64,000 nucleotides of DNA from Paractinoplanes ovalisporus (GCF_016834655.1 NZ_JAENHP010000001.1:558001-622000); one strand, 5' to 3'; positions 51,513-61,385 are shown, numbered from the stretch's first letter. The notes: generated from the letters alone by a model not told the origin. Translations and numbers: made by a program.

Positions 51513-52435
51513 GACTCGCTCCCGAGACCGTCGTCGACCTGGGTGTCCTCGGGCTTCAAGGTCATACCGGAGGCGGCCGCCTGCTGGTCGAGCAGGATCG
51601 CGAAGTCCTCGGTGACCCGGCCGCTGGAGACGGTCTGCTGCACCAGCTGAGCGGTCAGCGCGGCCAGCGGCATCGGCACGTCGAGTTCGTGGCCGACCGC
51701 GAGCCCCAGGTCGAAGTCCTTGCGCAGCAGCAGCGGCGTGAACGTGGGCGTGTAGTCCAGGTTCACGAAGGCCGGCGACTTGTAGCGGGTGAACACCGAG
51801 CCCATCACGCTGTCGTTGAGGAAGTCGAGGAACGCCGCCCGGGAGACGCCGCCCTTCTCGGCCAGGACCGTGATCTCGGCCATGCACTGGGTGACCACGC
51901 CGAGCATCAGGTTGTGGCAGATCTTCACGAGGCGGGCCACGTCGCCCTCCCCCACGTACGTAACCGATTTTCCGATCGCCGAGAGCAGCGGCTCGACCTG
52001 GTCGAACGTCTCCGCAGGACCGGACGCGGCGATCGACAGCTTGCCCGCCGCCGCCACCTTGCCGTTGCCACTGACCGGGGCGGCCAGGAACGCCACACCA
52101 CGGGACAGACATTCGGCACGTACGAGCTCGGACGACTCGGTCGAGACCGTCGAGCAGTCGACGAGCACCGCGGGCACGGACGCGGGGTCGGCGAGCAGCC
52201 CATCCTCCCCGAGCAGCACCTCTTCCAGGTCGGCCGGAGTGGAGACCATCGTGAACACCACGTCCAGGGAACGCAGGTCGGCGATGCTGTCGACGACGGT
52301 GCAGCCGGTGGCTTCGGCCTTGGAGCGGGTCCGGTTCCAAACCACGGGGGCGTAACCGGCGCGGTCCAGCCGGGACACCATCGAGGCACCCATCCGTCCC
52401 GCGCCGATCCAGCCGACGGTGAGGTTTTCCGACAT
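51509..52435 (-). CDS. 3-hydroxyisobutyrate dehydrogenase-like NAD(P)-dependent oxidoreductase
   Basis: A 308-residue beta-hydroxyacid dehydrogenase: Rossmann VGWIGAGRMGASMVSRL, substrate loop DCSTVS and AAPVSGNGKVA, and the catalytic Lys in LVKICHNLMLG. It oxidises 3-hydroxyacids such as 3-hydroxyisobutyrate or 3-hydroxypropionate to semialdehydes. SD GAGGAG precedes ATG 52435, which follows the LivF stop by one base. It logically feeds the aldehyde dehydrogenase at the end of the operon. Confidence 0.93.
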   Translation of the reverse strand: MSENLTVGWIGAGRMGASMVSRLDRAGYAPVVWNRTRSKAEATGCTVVDSIADLRSLDVVFTMVSTPADLEEVLLGEDGLLADPASVPAVLVDCSTVSTESSELVRAECLSRGVAFLAAPVSGNGKVAAAGKLSIAASGPAETFDQVEPLLSAIGKSVTYVGEGDVARLVKICHNLMLGVVTQCMAEITVLAEKGGVSRAAFLDFLNDSVMGSVFTRYKSPAFVNLDYTPTFTPLLLRKDFDLGLAVGHELDVPMPLAALTAQLVQQTVSSGRVTEDFAILLDQQAAASGMTLKPEDTQVDDGLGSES

Positions 52436-52436
52436 C

Positions 52437-53240
52437 TCAATTACTCCTCTGGGACGACGCGGGCGAAGCGGGTGACGCAGGCGGCGACGAAACCGGCGGC
52501 GACGACGACCAAACAGGCGATGCGGGCGCGGAACCGCCGAGATACAGCGAAGCCATCTCGGGGTGGTCACGAACCTCGGCGGCGGTCCCGGTGAGACGGA
52601 CCTTGCCGCCCTCCATCACGACGCCGTGGGTGGCCAGGCCGAGACCCAGCCGCACGTTCTGCTCGACCAGCAGCACGGTCGTGCCACCGGCGTTGAGGCT
52701 CTGGATCAGCGTCGCCACCCCGGCCAGGCTGCGCGGGTCGAGCCCGAGCGACGGCTCGTCGAGCAGCAGCAGCTTGGGGTCGAGCATCAGGCAGCGCGCG
52801 ATCTCGACCATGCGGCGCTGCCCGCCGGACAGGTTGCCGGCGTGGTCGGCCGCGCGTTCGGCGACGATCGGGATGCGGTCCACGATCGACGCGTACCGCG
52901 AGGCCAGCAGCTTGCGGTCGCGCCGGATCATGAATCCGCCGAGCATCACGTTCTCGCGCACGGTCATGCCCGGGAACAGCGCCTGTGACTGCGGCACCTG
53001 GGTGATCCCGTGGGCCAGGATCCGGTCGGGCGACAGCGGGTGCAGAGCCACCCCACCCATTTCGATCTTTCCCGTACGGCATTTCAGCAGCCCACTGATC
53101 ACTTTGAGCACCGTGGACTTGCCGGCGCCGTTGGGGCCGACGATGCAGGTGATCGTGTTGTCGGCGCAGTGCAGGTCGACGCCCTGCAGCACGTTGCCGC
53201 CGTTGCCGTAGCCGGCGGTGACGTTCTCAAGCGTGAGCAT
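52437..53240 (-). CDS. livF: LivF-type branched-chain amino-acid ABC transporter ATPase with low-complexity tail
   Basis: A 267-residue ABC ATPase. Walker [11 protein letters not shown]-loop [11 protein letters not shown], signature LSGGQRRMV, Walker B LLLLDEP, switch LLVEQNV. The core ends near SLYLGG. A further ~30 residues (Ala/Ser/Pro repeats such as [11 protein letters not shown]) extend the C-terminus and look like an expansion of short DNA repeats. It overlaps the permease-ATPase fusion by 14 bases. Confidence 0.92.
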   Translation of the reverse strand: MLTLENVTAGYGNGGNVLQGVDLHCADNTITCIVGPNGAGKSTVLKVISGLLKCRTGKIEMGGVALHPLSPDRILAHGITQVPQSQALFPGMTVRENVMLGGFMIRRDRKLLASRYASIVDRIPIVAERAADHAGNLSGGQRRMVEIARCLMLDPKLLLLDEPSLGLDPRSLAGVATLIQSLNAGGTTVLLVEQNVRLGLGLATHGVVMEGGKVRLTGTAAEVRDHPEMASLYLGGSAPASPVWSSSPPVSSPPASPASPASSQRSN

Positions 53241-55035
53241 CCTGCGGCCTCCAGTCGTCGCCGAGATACGCGTCGAGCACCACCGGGTCCTCGCGGATCT
53301 GCTGCGGTGGCCCGGACGCGATGCACGAGCCGCGGGCGAACACGTGCACCGGGTCGCACAGGTCGAGCACGAGCGGGATGTTGTGCTCGACGACCAGGAA
53401 CGTGACACCGGCCTGGTTGAGTTCGCGGATGACCCCGGTGAGCCGGCCCAGCAGCGACGGGTTGACGCCGCCGGCGGGTTCGTCGAGCAGGATCAGTTCC
53501 GGCGAGAGCATCAGCACCTGGGCGAGTTCGACCAACTTCTGCTGCCCGTACGAGAGTTCGCCCGCCCGCTGGTCGGCGAACCGGGCCAGCCCGACGACGC
53601 CGAGCAGGTCGCGCGCCCGGGCGGCCTCGTGACCGCTGACGGCGTCGGCGAACATGGTCCGCAGCCGCCCGTCCGGCAGCGGCGCGACCACGTTCTGCAG
53701 CACGGTCATGTCCTTGAACAGCCGGGTCACCTGGAACGTGCGGCCGAGCCCGAGGTGCCCGCGGGTCCAGGGGGCCAGCTTCTCGATCCGCTTGCCGTTG
53801 AACGTGATCGTGCCCGAGTCGACCGGCATGTTCCCGGTGATCAGGTTGAACAGGGTCGTCTTGCCGGAGCCGTTGGGCCCGATCAGCGCCGTGATCGATC
53901 CGCGTTCCACGGTCAGGTCGGCGTTGTCGACCGCGACCAGCCCGCCGAACCGTTTCGAGACGCCGCGCACCTCGAGCAGCGGCCCCGGCGTGACGGGGGC
54001 GTCGGGAAGTCGCTCCCGGACCACGGCCACGGTCTGATGGGACAGGGCCCCGGTCTGGTCGGTGTACTTGGTCTCGACCGGGTGCCGCTTACGCCAGGCG
54101 GCCTGCAGCGTGGGCAGCAGCCCGGCCGGCAGGAACAGCACGACGGCGACGAGGATCAGGCCGAGGATGAGCACGCGGGACTGGGTGCTGCCGCCGTACA
54201 CGGTCGCCGCCTCGTTGACCAGCGAGACGATGAACGCGCCGATCACCGGCCCGTAGAGCGACCCCCGCCCGCCCAGCAGCGCCGAGAGGACGATCAGGAC
54301 GCTGCCCAGGATGGCGAACGCGCCCACCGGGTTGAGGAAGGTCTGGTAGTACGCGTACACCCCGCCCGCCGCGCCGATGAAGAAGCTGCTGGCCGCGTAC
54401 GCCAGGATCTTGAAGACGGTGGTGTTGACCCCGATCGAGGCCGCTTTGCCCTCGTCCTCGCGGATGGCGATCAGCCCGGTGCCGAACTTGGTGCGGGCGA
54501 TCCACGCGCTGAACAGCACGGTCAGCACGAGCAGGATGAGGAACGCGTAGTAGAACGGGATGTTCTGGAAGTCGGCGCTCCAGAACGGCAGTTCGAGCGT
54601 GATGCCGTCCGAGCCGTTGGTCAGACCGTCCCAGTTGGTGGCGACGATCTGGGCCGACAGCAGCAGCGCGATGGTGATGATGACGAAGGCGTGGCCGCGG
54701 GTGCGCAGCACGACCGAGCCGAACACGATCGCGATGACCACGGCCGTGACACCGCCGAGCGGGGCGACCCAGAGCGGGTTGACGCCGGTGTGCAGGGCGA
54801 TGATGGCCGCCGTGTACGAACCCAGGCCGAGGAACATGCTGTGCCCGAGGGAGATGTATCCCGCGTACCCGGAGATGATGTTCCAGCTGGATGCCTGGAT
54901 GGCCAGCAGGAACGCGATCAGCATGACGCCCTGGGGGTAGGGCTGCCACGGGTTGACGACCGGGTAGAGCACCAGCAGCAGAAGGACGATGCCGGCGATC
55001 AGATGCTGCCGGGGAATGCGACGCAGGAAGTTCAT
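53227..55035 (-). CDS. Fused LivM permease - LivG ATPase
   Basis: A 602-residue fusion. Residues 1 to about 320 are a LivM-type permease ([18 protein letters not shown], about nine helices). A linker of about 35 residues leads to a LivG-type ATPase (about 345-595) with Walker [10 protein letters not shown], signature variant [10 protein letters not shown], Walker B LILLDEP and VVEHNI. LivM and LivG are usually separate genes, though such fusions are known in actinobacteria. ATG 55035 has SD GGGAGG and overlaps the LivH stop. Confidence 0.93.
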   Translation of the reverse strand: MNFLRRIPRQHLIAGIVLLLLVLYPVVNPWQPYPQGVMLIAFLLAIQASSWNIISGYAGYISLGHSMFLGLGSYTAAIIALHTGVNPLWVAPLGGVTAVVIAIVFGSVVLRTRGHAFVIITIALLLSAQIVATNWDGLTNGSDGITLELPFWSADFQNIPFYYAFLILLVLTVLFSAWIARTKFGTGLIAIREDEGKAASIGVNTTVFKILAYAASSFFIGAAGGVYAYYQTFLNPVGAFAILGSVLIVLSALLGGRGSLYGPVIGAFIVSLVNEAATVYGGSTQSRVLILGLILVAVVLFLPAGLLPTLQAAWRKRHPVETKYTDQTGALSHQTVAVVRERLPDAPVTPGPLLEVRGVSKRFGGLVAVDNADLTVERGSITALIGPNGSGKTTLFNLITGNMPVDSGTITFNGKRIEKLAPWTRGHLGLGRTFQVTRLFKDMTVLQNVVAPLPDGRLRTMFADAVSGHEAARARDLLGVVGLARFADQRAGELSYGQQKLVELAQVLMLSPELILLDEPAGGVNPSLLGRLTGVIRELNQAGVTFLVVEHNIPLVLDLCDPVHVFARGSCIASGPPQQIREDPVVLDAYLGDDWRPQDAHA

Positions 55036-55910
55036 GCTGCGTCCTCCCTGAGCCGGGCGCCGAACAGACCCTGGGGACGGACCAGCAGCACGACCATGAT
55101 CACGAGGTAGAAGACCAGCGTCGACCACTGCAACGACCCGTACGTGGCCGTCAATGTCTCGGCCAGCCCGAGGATCAGAGCTCCGCACAGGGCGCCGGGC
55201 AGGCTGCCCATGCCGCCGAGCACGACGATGCCGAGCAGCCGGGAGATCCAGTCGTAGTGCGAGGCCGGGAAGAACGGGTAGAGGACCGAGAGGATCGACC
55301 CGCCCACCCCGGCGCTGGCGCTGCCGAGCGCGAACGCCAGAGCGGCGGTGGCCGTCGCGCCGATGCCGACAAGAGCGGCGGCCGACGGGTTCTGGGAGGT
55401 GGCGCGGATGGCCCGGCCCGTCCAGGTGCGGGTGAGCACCAGATAGAGCCCCCCGAGCACGGCGACGGCGGCCAGGAAGCCGTACACCTGTGCCTTGGGA
55501 AGCAGGATGTCGCCCAGCCGGAAGCTCTCCTCGAAATAGGCGGGAGTCGCCGACCGGAACCGGTTGCCGGTCACGATGTTCAGCACGCCCTCGATGACCA
55601 GGGCGAGGCCGAACGTCAGCAGCACCGACATCGACGCCGCCTGCCCGCGGATGCGGCTGATCACGAACCGGTAGAGCACCCACCCGAGCCCGAACATCAG
55701 CGGGGCGGTGATCACCGAGGCGAGGATCGGGTCGAGCCCGGTCGCCCGCCACAGCCACCACGTGAAGGTCGCGACGAGGATGAGGAACGCACCCTGCGCG
55801 ATGTTGACGATCCGCAGCACCCCGAAGATCAGCGTCAGACCGCTGGCCATCAGGGCGTAGATGCCGCCGATCAGCACACCGAGCGCGAGCGCCTGGACGA
55901 ACTGGGCCAT
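55032..55910 (-). CDS. livH: LivH-type ABC transporter permease
   Basis: A 292-residue permease with eight or so helices and the LivH signature segments GGIYALMASGLTLIFGVLRI, NIAQGAFL and VLGGMGSLPGALCGALIL. It pairs with the LivM half of the fusion protein. It lies seven bases after the binding-protein stop. Confidence 0.93.
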   Translation of the reverse strand: MAQFVQALALGVLIGGIYALMASGLTLIFGVLRIVNIAQGAFLILVATFTWWLWRATGLDPILASVITAPLMFGLGWVLYRFVISRIRGQAASMSVLLTFGLALVIEGVLNIVTGNRFRSATPAYFEESFRLGDILLPKAQVYGFLAAVAVLGGLYLVLTRTWTGRAIRATSQNPSAAALVGIGATATAALAFALGSASAGVGGSILSVLYPFFPASHYDWISRLLGIVVLGGMGSLPGALCGALILGLAETLTATYGSLQWSTLVFYLVIMVVLLVRPQGLFGARLREDAA

Positions 55911-55917
55911 GAGCCGC

Positions 55918-57156
55918 TCACTTCCAGTCGGGCTTGGGGTTCACGACGTTCTGGGTCGTGGCCGCCTCGGCCGGCGCCACCACCTGGGCCTTGCCGCTCT
56001 GCCACTGGCCGAGCAGGAACTTGCCCTTCGGCTCGCCGGTGGCTTCCCAGCTGAGCGGACCGAGGATGGTGGTGACCTCGTTGGCGTGCAACCAGTCGGC
56101 GATCTTGGCCTGGTCGACGGCGCCGACCGCGGTCACACCGGCGGCGAGGACTTCGGCGGCCGCGTACGCGTCGGCGGCGTCCTCGGCCGGGTCGGCGTTC
56201 TCGAACTTCGCCTTGTAGTCCGTCACGAACTCGGCGTTCTTCGGGGTCTTGGCGTCCTGGTGCCAGCTGACCGTGTAGAACACGCCCTCGGTGCTGCCCA
56301 CGCCGACACCGGAGCTGTACTGACCGGCGTTGCTGGGCGCCGACGTCTGGAACATGATCTTCGGCGAGTACTGCAGCTGCTTGAGCGAGCGGACCAGACC
56401 GACGCCGTCCTCGAAGACCGCGCCCTGGGCGATCAGGTCGGGCTTCTTGGCCGCCATCTGCTGGGCCACGGCCTGGAAGTTGGTGGTGTCGGCGGGATAG
56501 GTCGACTGGTAGACGGTCTGCACGCCGAGCGCCTCGAGCTGTTTCTGCATGCTCTCGATGACCGGCGCCGCGAACGGGTCGTCCTGGGTCGGATAGGCGG
56601 CCGTCTTCGGCTTCTGGTCCTCGGGCAGCGACTTGATCCAGTCGACGAACACGTCGGCCTGGTGCGGCGCGGTGGCCGGCTGCGCGAAGAACAGGTATTT
56701 GAAGCCGCGGGTGAACATGTTGGGAGCGCCGCCGGCCGGCTCGACGAAGACCATCTGGTTCTTCTCGGCCACGGCCGAGGCGGCGTAGTTGAGCAGCGAC
56801 GAGAACGTGCCGAGGAGCAGGTCGACCTTGTCCTGGGTGATCAGCTTGGTGTAGTCGCTGACTACCGTGTCCTGGTTGCTGGCGTCGTCCACGATCTTGA
56901 GCTGCACCTGGCGGCCGAGCAGGCCACCGGCCTTGTTGATCTGGTCGGCCCACACCTCGTAGCCGCGTTTGGCCTCGGTGCCGGGCTGGGAGAAGTCGCC
57001 GGTCAGCGGCAGCGAGATGCCGATGACCAGGGGTTTGTCGGTGTCACTGGCGGCCTTCTCGGAAGGACGCGAGCCGCACGCGGCCAGGCCGATGCTGAGC
57101 GTGGCGGCGAGGGAGGCGGCAAGGACGGATCGTCGGGAGACGGATTTCTCGATCAT
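55918..57156 (-). CDS. Liv-type substrate-binding lipoprotein (Tat-like signal)
   Basis: A 412-residue binding protein. The signal SVSRRSVLAASLAATLSIG ends in LAAC (lipobox). The twin Arg in SRRSVL suggests Tat export of a folded lipoprotein. The type-1 binding fold follows (IGISLPLTGDFSQPG, DDASNQDTVVSDYTKLI). The Liv family binds branched-chain amino acids, amides, urea or short aromatic acids. ATG 57156 follows a CTGGAGGG SD. It is the first gene of a seven-gene operon with a LacI-type palindrome 29 bases upstream. Confidence 0.93.
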   Translation of the reverse strand: MIEKSVSRRSVLAASLAATLSIGLAACGSRPSEKAASDTDKPLVIGISLPLTGDFSQPGTEAKRGYEVWADQINKAGGLLGRQVQLKIVDDASNQDTVVSDYTKLITQDKVDLLLGTFSSLLNYAASAVAEKNQMVFVEPAGGAPNMFTRGFKYLFFAQPATAPHQADVFVDWIKSLPEDQKPKTAAYPTQDDPFAAPVIESMQKQLEALGVQTVYQSTYPADTTNFQAVAQQMAAKKPDLIAQGAVFEDGVGLVRSLKQLQYSPKIMFQTSAPSNAGQYSSGVGVGSTEGVFYTVSWHQDAKTPKNAEFVTDYKAKFENADPAEDAADAYAAAEVLAAGVTAVGAVDQAKIADWLHANEVTTILGPLSWEATGEPKGKFLLGQWQSGKAQVVAPAEAATTQNVVNPKPDWK

Positions 57157-57184
57157 CTGGCCCTCCAGGAGGGGTGAGCGGGGC

Positions 57185-57198
57185 CGCAATCGTTTGCG
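57185..57198. promoter_or_regulatory. LacI-type operator at the Liv operon promoter
   Basis: CGCAATCGTTTGCG, a 14-bp palindrome with one mismatched pair and a central CG, close to the GCAAACGTTTGC pattern of LacI-family sites. It lies 29 bases before the binding-protein start, in the region shared with the divergent operon that ends in a LacI gene. Confidence 0.55.
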
Positions 57199-57300
57199 TT
57201 GTGATGATGACCACGGTGTTACGTGTGTGTCAATGGTGCGAAGAGTTGCAGGTAAATCAAGTCTTGCTTCACTGCAATCGAGTGCGGTTCACTGCTTGCC

Positions 57301-58137
57301 ATGACGCCGCCCCTGCGCCTCGGGTCGTTCACCCCGTCCGTCCTGCTGCGCGTCGCCCGCCGGCTCGGCCGCCTCGATCGCGAGGTCGTCGAGACGCTGG
57401 TGCCGTCGTCGCCGGCCCAGTTCCGCACGCTGCTCGACGGCGGGTACGACGCCGTGCTGACCAGTCCTGACAACGTGCTGGCGTATCGCTGGAGCCCGGT
57501 CAACCCGCTCGGGGTCAACGCGCCGGTCGAGATCGTGGCGGCGATCGACCGCGGCATGGGCCTCGCGCTCTACGGCTCCGCCAGGAAGGGCGCCCGGTTC
57601 GCGGTCGACGTCCCCGGTTCCGGCTTCGCTTTCGCCATGTACGCGCTGGCCGAGTCCCTGGGGCTGGCCCGCGACGACTACGAGATCGTCACGCTGGGCT
57701 CGACCCCGAACCGTCTGCAGGCCCTGCTGGCCGGGGAGTGCGACGCGACCATGCTCAACGCCGGCAACGAGCTGCACGCCGAGGCGGCCGGCTTTCGACC
57801 CCTTGCGCGTACGCCGGAGGTCTGCGGCCCGTACCTCGGGGCCGTTCTCGCGGCCCTCGAGCCCGGCCCGGTCACCTGGCTGGCCGACGCGCTCACCACG
57901 ACCGCGGCCGAGATCGTCGCCGGGCAGCACGACGACATCGTCATCGTGGAGGCCGTCGATGCGCTCGGACTCCCCCAGCCGCTCGCCGTCCGCTTCCTCG
58001 ATCGGCTGCGCAGCCCGGAGGACGGTCTCGTCGCCGACGGCAAGGTCGACCGGGCCGCCCTGGAGACGCTGGTCGGCCTGCGCCGCCGCTTCGGTCCGGC
58101 CCTCGACGGCGATCCCCTCGCCGCGGCGCTGGAATGA
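57301..58137 (+). CDS. Periplasmic-binding-fold protein without signal peptide
   Basis: A 278-residue protein resembling the SsuA/NMT1-type binding fold: DREVVETLVPSSPAQFRTLL, YDAVLTSPDNVLAYRW, VDVPGSGFAFAMYAL, LLAGECDATMLN. No signal peptide or lipobox is present and it is followed by an MFS gene rather than ABC components, so it likely works in the cytoplasm as an enzyme or sensor. No SD precedes ATG 57301. It overlaps the MFS start (ATGA). Confidence 0.8.
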   Translation: MTPPLRLGSFTPSVLLRVARRLGRLDREVVETLVPSSPAQFRTLLDGGYDAVLTSPDNVLAYRWSPVNPLGVNAPVEIVAAIDRGMGLALYGSARKGARFAVDVPGSGFAFAMYALAESLGLARDDYEIVTLGSTPNRLQALLAGECDATMLNAGNELHAEAAGFRPLARTPEVCGPYLGAVLAALEPGPVTWLADALTTTAAEIVAGQHDDIVIVEAVDALGLPQPLAVRFLDRLRSPEDGLVADGKVDRAALETLVGLRRRFGPALDGDPLAAALE

Positions 58138-59276
58138 CCTCCCCCGTACGCCTGCTGCAGGCCACCACGTTCGTGAGCACGATGGACCGCTTCCTCATGC
58201 CGCCGATGCTCATCGCCCTGGCCGCCGGTCTCGGCGTGCCCCTGGCGGCGGTGGTCCAGACGGCCGGGGTCTACTTCCTCGCGTACGGGATCATGCAACC
58301 GATCTGGGGAGTCGTCTCCGATCGGCTGGGGCGGGTCCGCACGTTGCGCCTGACCCTGACCGCGGCGGCGGTCGCGGCCGCCGGGTCGTCCGCGGTCACC
58401 ACGGTCGGGCAGCTCGGGGTGGCCCGGGCCCTGACCGGCGCGGCGTTCAGCGCGGCGGTCCCGGCCAGCCTGATCTACGTCGGCGACACCGTGCCGGGCG
58501 AACGGCGCCAGACCGAGGTGACCAACCTGATGGTCGGGGTCGCCCTCGGCACCGCCCTGGCCTCGGCCGGGGCCGGGGCGCTGGCCGCCGCGGCCGGGTG
58601 GCGGGCGGCTTTCCTGGTCTCGGCGGCGTGCGCGCTCACCCTGGCCTTCCTGCTGCGCGCGCTGCCCGAACCACCGGCGAGCCGCCCGCCCGAGGGTCCG
58701 CTGGCCCAGTTCGGCCGGCTGTTCCGGTCCCGCTGGGCTCTGCTGGTGCTGCTTCTCGCGTTCGTCGAGGGCGGCATCCTGCTCGGGGGGCTCACCCTGC
58801 TGCCCGCGGCCGTCGAGTCGACCGGGGTCAGCGCCGCCCTGGCCGGGGCGGTCACCGCGACGTACGGGATCGCCGTTCTGATCTTCGCCCGGCTGGTCGG
58901 TGTGCTGTCGCGGCGGTGGCCGGCGTGGCCGCTGATCGCGGTCGGTGCCGTCGCCGCGGTGGTGGCGTGTTTCGCGGCCACGATGTCGCGTGGGGTGTGG
59001 ACGGCCGGGGCGGTGGCGGTGCTGATCGGGCTGGCCTGGGCGGCGATGCACTCGTCGCTGCAGACGTGGGCGACCCAGGTTCTCCCGGCGGCCCGGGCCA
59101 CGATGGTGTCGTTGTTCGCCGGGTCGCTGTTCGCCGGCAGCGCGGTCTCGGCGGCCGTGTTCGCCGGGCCCGCCGAGGCCGGGGACTATCGCGTCGCGTA
59201 CGCGAGCCTCGGTCTGGCCATGATCCCCCTGGGACTGGTCGCCACGGTGGCGAGGGCACGATGGAGGCCGGCATGA
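58134..59276 (+). CDS. MFS transporter
   Basis: A 380-residue protein with 11-12 helices. The conserved MFS loop between helices 2 and 3 is GVVSDRLGRVRTLR; GVARALTGAAFSAAVPASL follows. It is somewhat short for a 12-helix MFS protein. It is coupled to the binding-fold protein and to the LacI gene. It could be an exporter or importer of the regulator's ligand. Confidence 0.88.
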   Translation: MTSPVRLLQATTFVSTMDRFLMPPMLIALAAGLGVPLAAVVQTAGVYFLAYGIMQPIWGVVSDRLGRVRTLRLTLTAAAVAAAGSSAVTTVGQLGVARALTGAAFSAAVPASLIYVGDTVPGERRQTEVTNLMVGVALGTALASAGAGALAAAAGWRAAFLVSAACALTLAFLLRALPEPPASRPPEGPLAQFGRLFRSRWALLVLLLAFVEGGILLGGLTLLPAAVESTGVSAALAGAVTATYGIAVLIFARLVGVLSRRWPAWPLIAVGAVAAVVACFAATMSRGVWTAGAVAVLIGLAWAAMHSSLQTWATQVLPAARATMVSLFAGSLFAGSAVSAAVFAGPAEAGDYRVAYASLGLAMIPLGLVATVARARWRPA

Positions 59277-60313
59277 CAGAGCCTAAGGTGGTAAGGATGA
59301 CGGCCCCGACGCTTCGCGACGTCGCGCAGCTCGCCGGGGTGCACCCCGCGACCGCTTCCCGCGCGCTCAACCCGCAGACCCGCCCGCTGGTCAACGCGGA
59401 CACCGCGCGCAAGGTGCTGCGCGCCGCCGAGTCGATCGGCTATCAGCCCAACCCGATCGCGCGCAGCCTCAAAACCGCCCGCAGCAGCACGGTGGGCCTG
59501 GTCATCCCCGACCTGACCAACCCGCTGTTCCCGCCGATCGTGCGCGGCATCGAAGACGTGCTCACCCCGGCCGGCTACAACGCGTGGATCGTGAACACCG
59601 ACAACGACCCGGGCCGGGAGGAGACACAGGTCGAGTCGCTGCGCTCGCGCCAGGTCGAGGGGCTGATCGTGGCCACCGCCCGCCGCGAGCACCCCCTGTT
59701 GCAGCGGTTGCATCAATCGGGCGTGAGGATGGTGCTGGTCAACCGCCGGGTCGACGGCCTGGAGCTGCCGTCGGTGGCCGCGGACGACGACGCCGGCATC
59801 GCGATGGCCGTGGCCCACCTGGCCGAGCTCGGCCACACCCGCATCGCGCACCTGGCCGGCCCGCAGCAGACGTCGACCGGGGTGGCCCGCGCCCGCGCGT
59901 TCCGCCACGCGATGATCGACAACGGGCTGACCGACGACCCGGCCCTGACCGTCGAGTGTGGCTACTGGAGCGAGAGCGAGGGCGCCCAGGCGCTGCGAAA
60001 GCTGCTCGACTCGGGCGCGCGGTTCACCGCCGTCGTCGCCGGCAACGACCTGATCGCGCTGGGCTGTTACGACGTGTTCGCCGAGCGCGGCCTGACCTGC
60101 CCCGACGACATCAGCGTGGTCGGCTTCAACGAGATGCCGTTCCTCGACAAGATGCGCCCGCCGCTGACCACAGTGGCCATCCCTCACTATGAGATCGGCG
60201 TCGAGTCGGCCCGGCTGCTGCTCGACACCCTGGAAGACCCGGAACGCCACCCGCGCTCGGTGCTGCTGGCGCCTTCCCTGGTCGTGAGGGCGTCGACTGC
60301 TCCGCCGAAATAA
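59273..60313 (+). CDS. LacI-family transcriptional regulator
   Basis: A 346-residue LacI/GalR protein: HTH TLRDVAQLAGVHPATASRAL, hinge NPIARSLKTARSS, sensor VGLVIPDLTNPLFPPIVRGI and DDISVVGFNEMPF. ATG 59273 overlaps the MFS stop; ATG 59297, with a GGTGGTAAGG SD, is an equally good start just before the HTH. Probably binds CGCAATCGTTTGCG in front of the Liv operon and perhaps its own operon. Confidence 0.93.
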   Translation: MTEPKVVRMTAPTLRDVAQLAGVHPATASRALNPQTRPLVNADTARKVLRAAESIGYQPNPIARSLKTARSSTVGLVIPDLTNPLFPPIVRGIEDVLTPAGYNAWIVNTDNDPGREETQVESLRSRQVEGLIVATARREHPLLQRLHQSGVRMVLVNRRVDGLELPSVAADDDAGIAMAVAHLAELGHTRIAHLAGPQQTSTGVARARAFRHAMIDNGLTDDPALTVECGYWSESEGAQALRKLLDSGARFTAVVAGNDLIALGCYDVFAERGLTCPDDISVVGFNEMPFLDKMRPPLTTVAIPHYEIGVESARLLLDTLEDPERHPRSVLLAPSLVVRASTAPPK

Positions 60314-60395
60314 ATCCGCGCCCGGAGGGAACCGGCGTCGCGCACGATGCCTTTGGGACGGGTGAAGCAGGTTCACTCGGCAACGGGGGTACGCG

Positions 60396-61385
60396 ATGAC
60401 ACAGCCTCTCAGGGAGCTGCTGGACGACGCGGTGGCCGGCGTCGAGCCTGGTTCCCGCGACCCGGTGGCGTCCGTGATGGGGCGCCACCGGGCCGCGCGA
60501 CGCCGCCGGGTTGTGGCCGGAGCGGTGGCGTGCGTTCTGGCCGTGGCGGCGGCCGGGGGCGCGCTGGCAGCGAGCCGGCACACGGTCAACCGGCCGTTGC
60601 CTCCGGTCGGCGTGGTGCCGGCGGAGCCACCGACACCCCGGGTCGTCGACGGGGTGATCGTGGCCGGCGCGTTGCGGCTGCCCATCCCGGACGGGTGGCG
60701 CGTCACCGCCCGGGGATCCGGTGAGCAGTGCCCGCCCTGGGACAACGAGGTCATGATCCACCGGGTGGGCGCGGCCGACTGCTCCACCTCCTCGATCAGG
60801 GTGTCGGCCGTCAGAACCAACGCCTACCCCGTCGGTTCGATCCTGGAGGCACCCGGCGACGACGTGTTCACCCCGCTGCCCCTGTTCACCCTGCGCGGCG
60901 GCGAACCGGCCCTGGTCGGCGAGCACGCCTTCACCACCAGCCAGACCACCATGGTGCTGCCGTGGTCGAGGGTGGAAGTCGACTTCTATCTCGACGGTCC
61001 CGCATCCCGGGCCATCGTCGACACGATCACCACCGAGCCCACCGGGAGCGGCCGGCTCAACCTGCCCGCGTCGGTGCGCTCGGCCGACTTCACCCGGCCG
61101 GACGCCTCGGGCAAGTTCACGCTCGCGAGCCACGGCCGGATCACGGATGCGGCGACGATCGGGAAGGTGACCAGCCTCCTGCGCGACCAGAGGAAAGTGG
61201 TCAGCCCCGAGGACGCCTGCGCTGCCCCCGATGACCCGGGCGCGCTGCTGATCGCGGACGCCTTCATCGTCGTGACCCTCGGCGAGGACTGTCAGGAGGC
61301 CTTCTCGGATCAGGGCGGGCGGGTGAAGCTCAGCGACAGCGCCGTCCGCGAGCTGACCCGGCTGTTCGGGATCGAGGTCCGATGA
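60396..61385 (+). CDS. Membrane protein partnered with ECF sigma factor (anti-sigma-like)
   Basis: A 329-residue protein. The cytosolic N-terminus (about 38 residues, ending AARRRR) precedes one helix (39-59, VVAGAVACVLAVAAAGGAL). The extracytoplasmic domain has four or five cysteines (GEQCPPW, ADCSTSS, DACAAP, EDCQEAF) that could form disulphides. The topology parallels the protein at 9832, although that one follows its sigma gene. The stop overlaps the sigma start (ATGA). Confidence 0.72.
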   Translation: MTQPLRELLDDAVAGVEPGSRDPVASVMGRHRAARRRRVVAGAVACVLAVAAAGGALAASRHTVNRPLPPVGVVPAEPPTPRVVDGVIVAGALRLPIPDGWRVTARGSGEQCPPWDNEVMIHRVGAADCSTSSIRVSAVRTNAYPVGSILEAPGDDVFTPLPLFTLRGGEPALVGEHAFTTSQTTMVLPWSRVEVDFYLDGPASRAIVDTITTEPTGSGRLNLPASVRSADFTRPDASGKFTLASHGRITDAATIGKVTSLLRDQRKVVSPEDACAAPDDPGALLIADAFIVVTLGEDCQEAFSDQGGRVKLSDSAVRELTRLFGIEVR

